64,000 nucleotides of DNA from Sipunculus nudus (lineage: Eukaryota; Annelida; Sipuncula; Golfingiida; Sipunculidae). The notes below the pieces were generated by a model that was not told where the DNA came from, searched no databases, and saw only the letters and a program-made list of their open reading frames with translations. Location: contig CM049322.1 in NCBI GenBank assembly GCA_026874595.1, positions 57,102,386 through 57,166,385 on the forward strand, given 5' to 3'. Below, piece after piece: positions 61,295-64,000 of this stretch. Numbering within the stretch: position 1 is the first letter of the stretch; each line of letters opens with the position of its first letter. Position numbers and translations under genes: made by a program.

Positions 61295-62885
61295 AACCAC
61301 GTGCTTTAAATGTCATTAACTAAAACATTATCTATATAATCTTAAAATACATTTTATTACTATACTTCAAGGCGGTTCCAATATATATTCTTGATGGAGC
61401 GGGGGGGGGGGGGGTTCATGCATGATAAAGGGCATAGGCCAATCCTGAGGGATTCAACACGTTCTCGGGTTATTATTCCGTATACAGATATTACTGGCTT
61501 GAGGTATAGTTTAAAGTTTTTATGTTCTCACAGAGATTACAAAAAGCAGCGGACCGACAACTATCACACTCTCTCTCTCCTTCTCTCGTTCAAAGATATC
61601 CAAAGTCAAGGTACAGTGCCATATAAAGTTTTATTTTTCACATAATGTGCGTCTTAGAATAAATTTCATATTCAATCATTCATGTAACCGAGGTCATTGT
61701 TTTGCTCAGTCAGCAATCATGTATATCAAAGTTTACAAATAATGAAAAAGAAATGTGTTTATCATGTACGCCTGAGTAATTTACATTTACACCAAATGGT
61801 GTATGGATTGAAAATCGTGTATGGATTGAAAATCGTTATTTAAACTAACCAAAGCTCGGTTCTCTCACTCCCTTTATGCTATATAATGTAAGAATATAAA
61901 GAAGACTCGTATTAAACATAAACGTACGACTCTTACATAGCATTCATCAATCCAAGTATTAATCAATCCAAGTATTAAAACAAGTTTAAAAAGGACAATG
62001 GTGTACATTTTCTTTTCAAGTTGGGACAATCGACGAGGCTTTTTTCCAACAAATACTTACGAGCACATGGGAACAGCTTTATCTACAGAGTACTGGTGCA
62101 TGCCGTTCAAAGTAAGACCTAGTTTGTCGCTGCCAGAAATCATGACAGTCCATTTATATCCATAAAACCAATAGAAATACATCGATTCCAATGCTATTAT
62201 AACTGAGCTAAAATGTACGTTATAATAATATACTGATAATAATATACTGAGTACTGGTATATTCTCGGGCCCTACGTCACTGGTTTATCTGCCATCAATA
62301 TTAATGATACTAGCCATAGACCATTTATATCCATAAAACCTATAGAAAAACATCAGTATCAATTATCAATAACTGAGCCAAAGGCAAATATACGTTATGA
62401 ATATAATTGATAAATACACAAATATACTTCTCATAGAAGTCTACAGTATCGAAACTGAGAGATACACATGTTTTATTTACATTATAATCATACAAGTCCG
62501 TGTGGTTTTATTGATGCAGTAATCACTGTCACTATAATAAATTAAATGAAAAAAAATATATTTTCTTTTGACTCTAATATACTAAATAAACAATGAAATC
62601 CAGGCGTAGCATCATATCACAAACTGAAATGCCATCCAAAATTAACACCAGAGTAAAACATTGTTAAACAATGTATCAGCTACAGGTCAACAACACCAGA
62701 AACAGACAAGATGTTTTCATTGAGGAGGGGAGGTCACAAGGTGCAGGTCAGACGCTGCTCGTGCACTCACATTTTACAACTCAAGTAAACAACAGTTACA
62801 TCACAGCATTATGTCAGGGCTGTAGTCAAATTGTGGACGTGCATCACACGACCGCCGCCTGATCGGAATTGTTTATTATTACGGC
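61295..62885. repeat. Diverged paralogous segment B (partner 55915-60110)
   Basis: See segment A. B has no 2.1 kb insertion and has 120 bp extra at 62712-62832. A short direct repeat (GTGTATGGATTGAAAATCGT twice at 61799-61838) is specific to B. Confidence 0.85.
62671..62862 (+). CDS. Small ORF, 63 aa, paralogue of the ORF at 60013
   Basis: ATG 62671 to TGA 62862, preceded by an in-frame stop at 62665. It has no signal peptide or recognised domain. The ends of the reading frame are kept in segment A despite a 120-bp (exactly 40-codon) length difference. Whether it is translated is unknown; it could be a terminal exon or chance. Confidence 0.25.
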   Translation: MYQLQVNNTRNRQDVFIEEGRSQGAGQTLLVHSHFTTQVNNSYITALCQGCSQIVDVHHTTAA

Positions 62886-63637
62886 ATTACTTTTAGTGGT
62901 TAATCGTTTAACCGACTCATAGCATGAGATGTACTTTTTATCCATGCATGTGATATTTAAATTTTACAGCTTTACACAATTTTAAATATTTTGATTTATT
63001 GAAAAATATTGTGGGAAAAATATATCGTTTAACTTCATTTTCACATTTTTTTTTGTGGCGGCCGTGAAATGTTTACATCCACATAATTGATGTTGGACTG
63101 TAGTAACGTTTAGGAATATTATAAATTACATAATTTTGAGTTTGACCAAAAATTGTATACTATTTATAGTAACATTTTTGGGGTATATAAATAACATAAT
63201 TTGTAATATAATTACACACAAACTCATTGGGATAAACCATGGATTTACCGTTCACTGTTGGATTTATATTATCAGTTACTGGATAAAGGTAGGTTCGTGT
63301 TCTGTTGACACTTATTTCAGTCCGACAGTAATGTCAGTCGACAGTCTTTGTCATGTTGTCAGCCTGTCTGTCATTTTTGTAGTACCTGTGACAGGCTGTG
63401 TTTGTCAGTATGTGTTCTAATCAGTGAATGGGTCACTTTACTCCTGTCCACACAATACATTCAGTGATTGACTAATGGCAGTGCTGGCCATAATGACATT
63501 GGCTGTGAAAAAAAAATACTAATTTTATTCAAAATAATATAATTAATTATGACCAGAATTTAATACCCTTTTGTTGATGTACTGTCAGTGTTAAGGAGTA
63601 TACCTTTAATAAGTAAATGTGAGTACATTTCAGTCTA
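62886..63637. other. No gene seen; 3' flank of LRR gene
   Basis: AT-rich. A 94-codon forward ORF (63136-63420) is hydrophobic low-complexity without a recognised domain. Confidence 0.4.
63524..63529 (-). terminator. Candidate polyadenylation signal AATAAA
   Basis: AATAAA on the minus strand about 110 bp beyond the stop codon of the LRR gene. Position is reasonable, sequence is common by chance in AT-rich DNA. Confidence 0.3.
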
Positions 63638-64000
63638 TCACCACCTTCTCTGTTTATCTATCCTCAGCTTCAGGTGTGGACATGTCTCTGTCAGTTTCTG
63701 TTTGATGGTCCTCACCACGTCACGTGACATGTTGTTGAGTTCTAGGTTGAGTGTTTTTAGTTTGTTGAGTTGTGACGTCCTCTCTGTGACCTTCACAAGG
63801 TCGTCACCTTTACCCTCCCAGCAGTTAACACTCACGTTCAGGACGGTTAACGTCTCCGGGGCGGCGTCTATTACCGCTAACACACCACGTGATGTGAGGC
63901 CACAACATGACATGTCAAGTGTCTGTATTTGTGACCGGGTGACACCTGACCATTGTCCTGTGTCCGTCAGTCCTGTCAGGTCGTTATGACTCACATCCAG
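63638..64000 (-). CDS. Leucine-rich-repeat protein, C-terminal end (partial)
   Basis: The frame is open from the window edge to TGA at 63638 (about 120 codons seen). It shows consecutive leucine-rich repeats of the ribonuclease-inhibitor kind: LDVSHNDLTGL, then LDMSCCGLTSRGVLAVI, LNVSVNCWEGKGDDLVKV and LNLELNNMSRDVVRTI, at about 28-35 residue spacing, and a basic tail ending RIDKQRRW. Such repeats bind ligands or partners in NLR-type and other receptors, and in invertebrates they often belong to expanded immune families. No other domain is visible because the gene continues beyond 64000. Base composition (GC-rich, codon-like) contrasts with the AT-rich flank and supports real coding. Stops are absent in this frame. 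The exact family (NLR or a stand-alone LRR protein) is undetermined. Confidence 0.85.
   Translation of the reverse strand: MDVSHNDLTGLTDTGQWSGVTRSQIQTLDMSCCGLTSRGVLAVIDAAPETLTVLNVSVNCWEGKGDDLVKVTERTSQLNKLKTLNLELNNMSRDVVRTIKQKLTETCPHLKLRIDKQRRW

Overview
This is eukaryotic, gene-poor, AT-rich DNA. It has no operons or long intact ORFs. It is packed with decayed LINEs, one LTR retrotransposon, SINE-like and MITE-like pieces, minisatellites and (AT)n tracts. The mix points to a marine invertebrate, most plausibly a bivalve or related mollusc: repeats loaded with AGGTCA motifs, GTCCGTCC-type element ends, core-repeat elements, beta-1,3-galactosyltransferase remnants and a leucine-rich-repeat gene. 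That assignment is inference; no marker gene fixes it.

Layout. 0.1-1.05 kb: disrupted GT31 glycosyltransferase gene. 2.2-3.2 kb: CR1-like LINE 3' end. 10.9-16.9 kb: pieces of L1/Tx1-like LINEs on both strands. 17.7-18.4 kb: second GT31 pseudogene. 20-23 kb: SINE-like piece, MITE and one orphan exon candidate. 23.6-28 kb: an L1/Tx1-like LINE split by another repeat. 26.2-38.6 kb: two nearly identical 6.2 kb tandem copies. 38.07-43.01 kb: a Ty3/gypsy element on the minus strand with both LTRs, a 5-bp target duplication, primer-binding site and polypurine tract, but with broken gag and pol and no recognisable protease or integrase. 44.3-47.3 kb: minisatellite with poly-C runs. 47.5-54.5 kb: a family of core-repeat elements, partly inverted, carrying many AGGTCA direct repeats. 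55.2-55.8 kb: YY1-like motif clusters. 55.9-62.9 kb: two diverged paralogous segments, one interrupted by a 2.1 kb insertion with terminal inverted repeats. 63.64-64.0 kb: 3' end of a leucine-rich-repeat gene on the minus strand, running out of the window.

Relative timing can be read. The gypsy insertion came first, because its LTRs differ by several percent. The tandem duplication came later: it copied the first 536 bp of the 3' LTR, and its two copies differ almost only in homopolymer and microsatellite length. Nothing here forms a pathway. The only credible host coding sequence is the LRR 3' end and possibly the exon at 22.6 kb; the two GT31 copies look dead or damaged.
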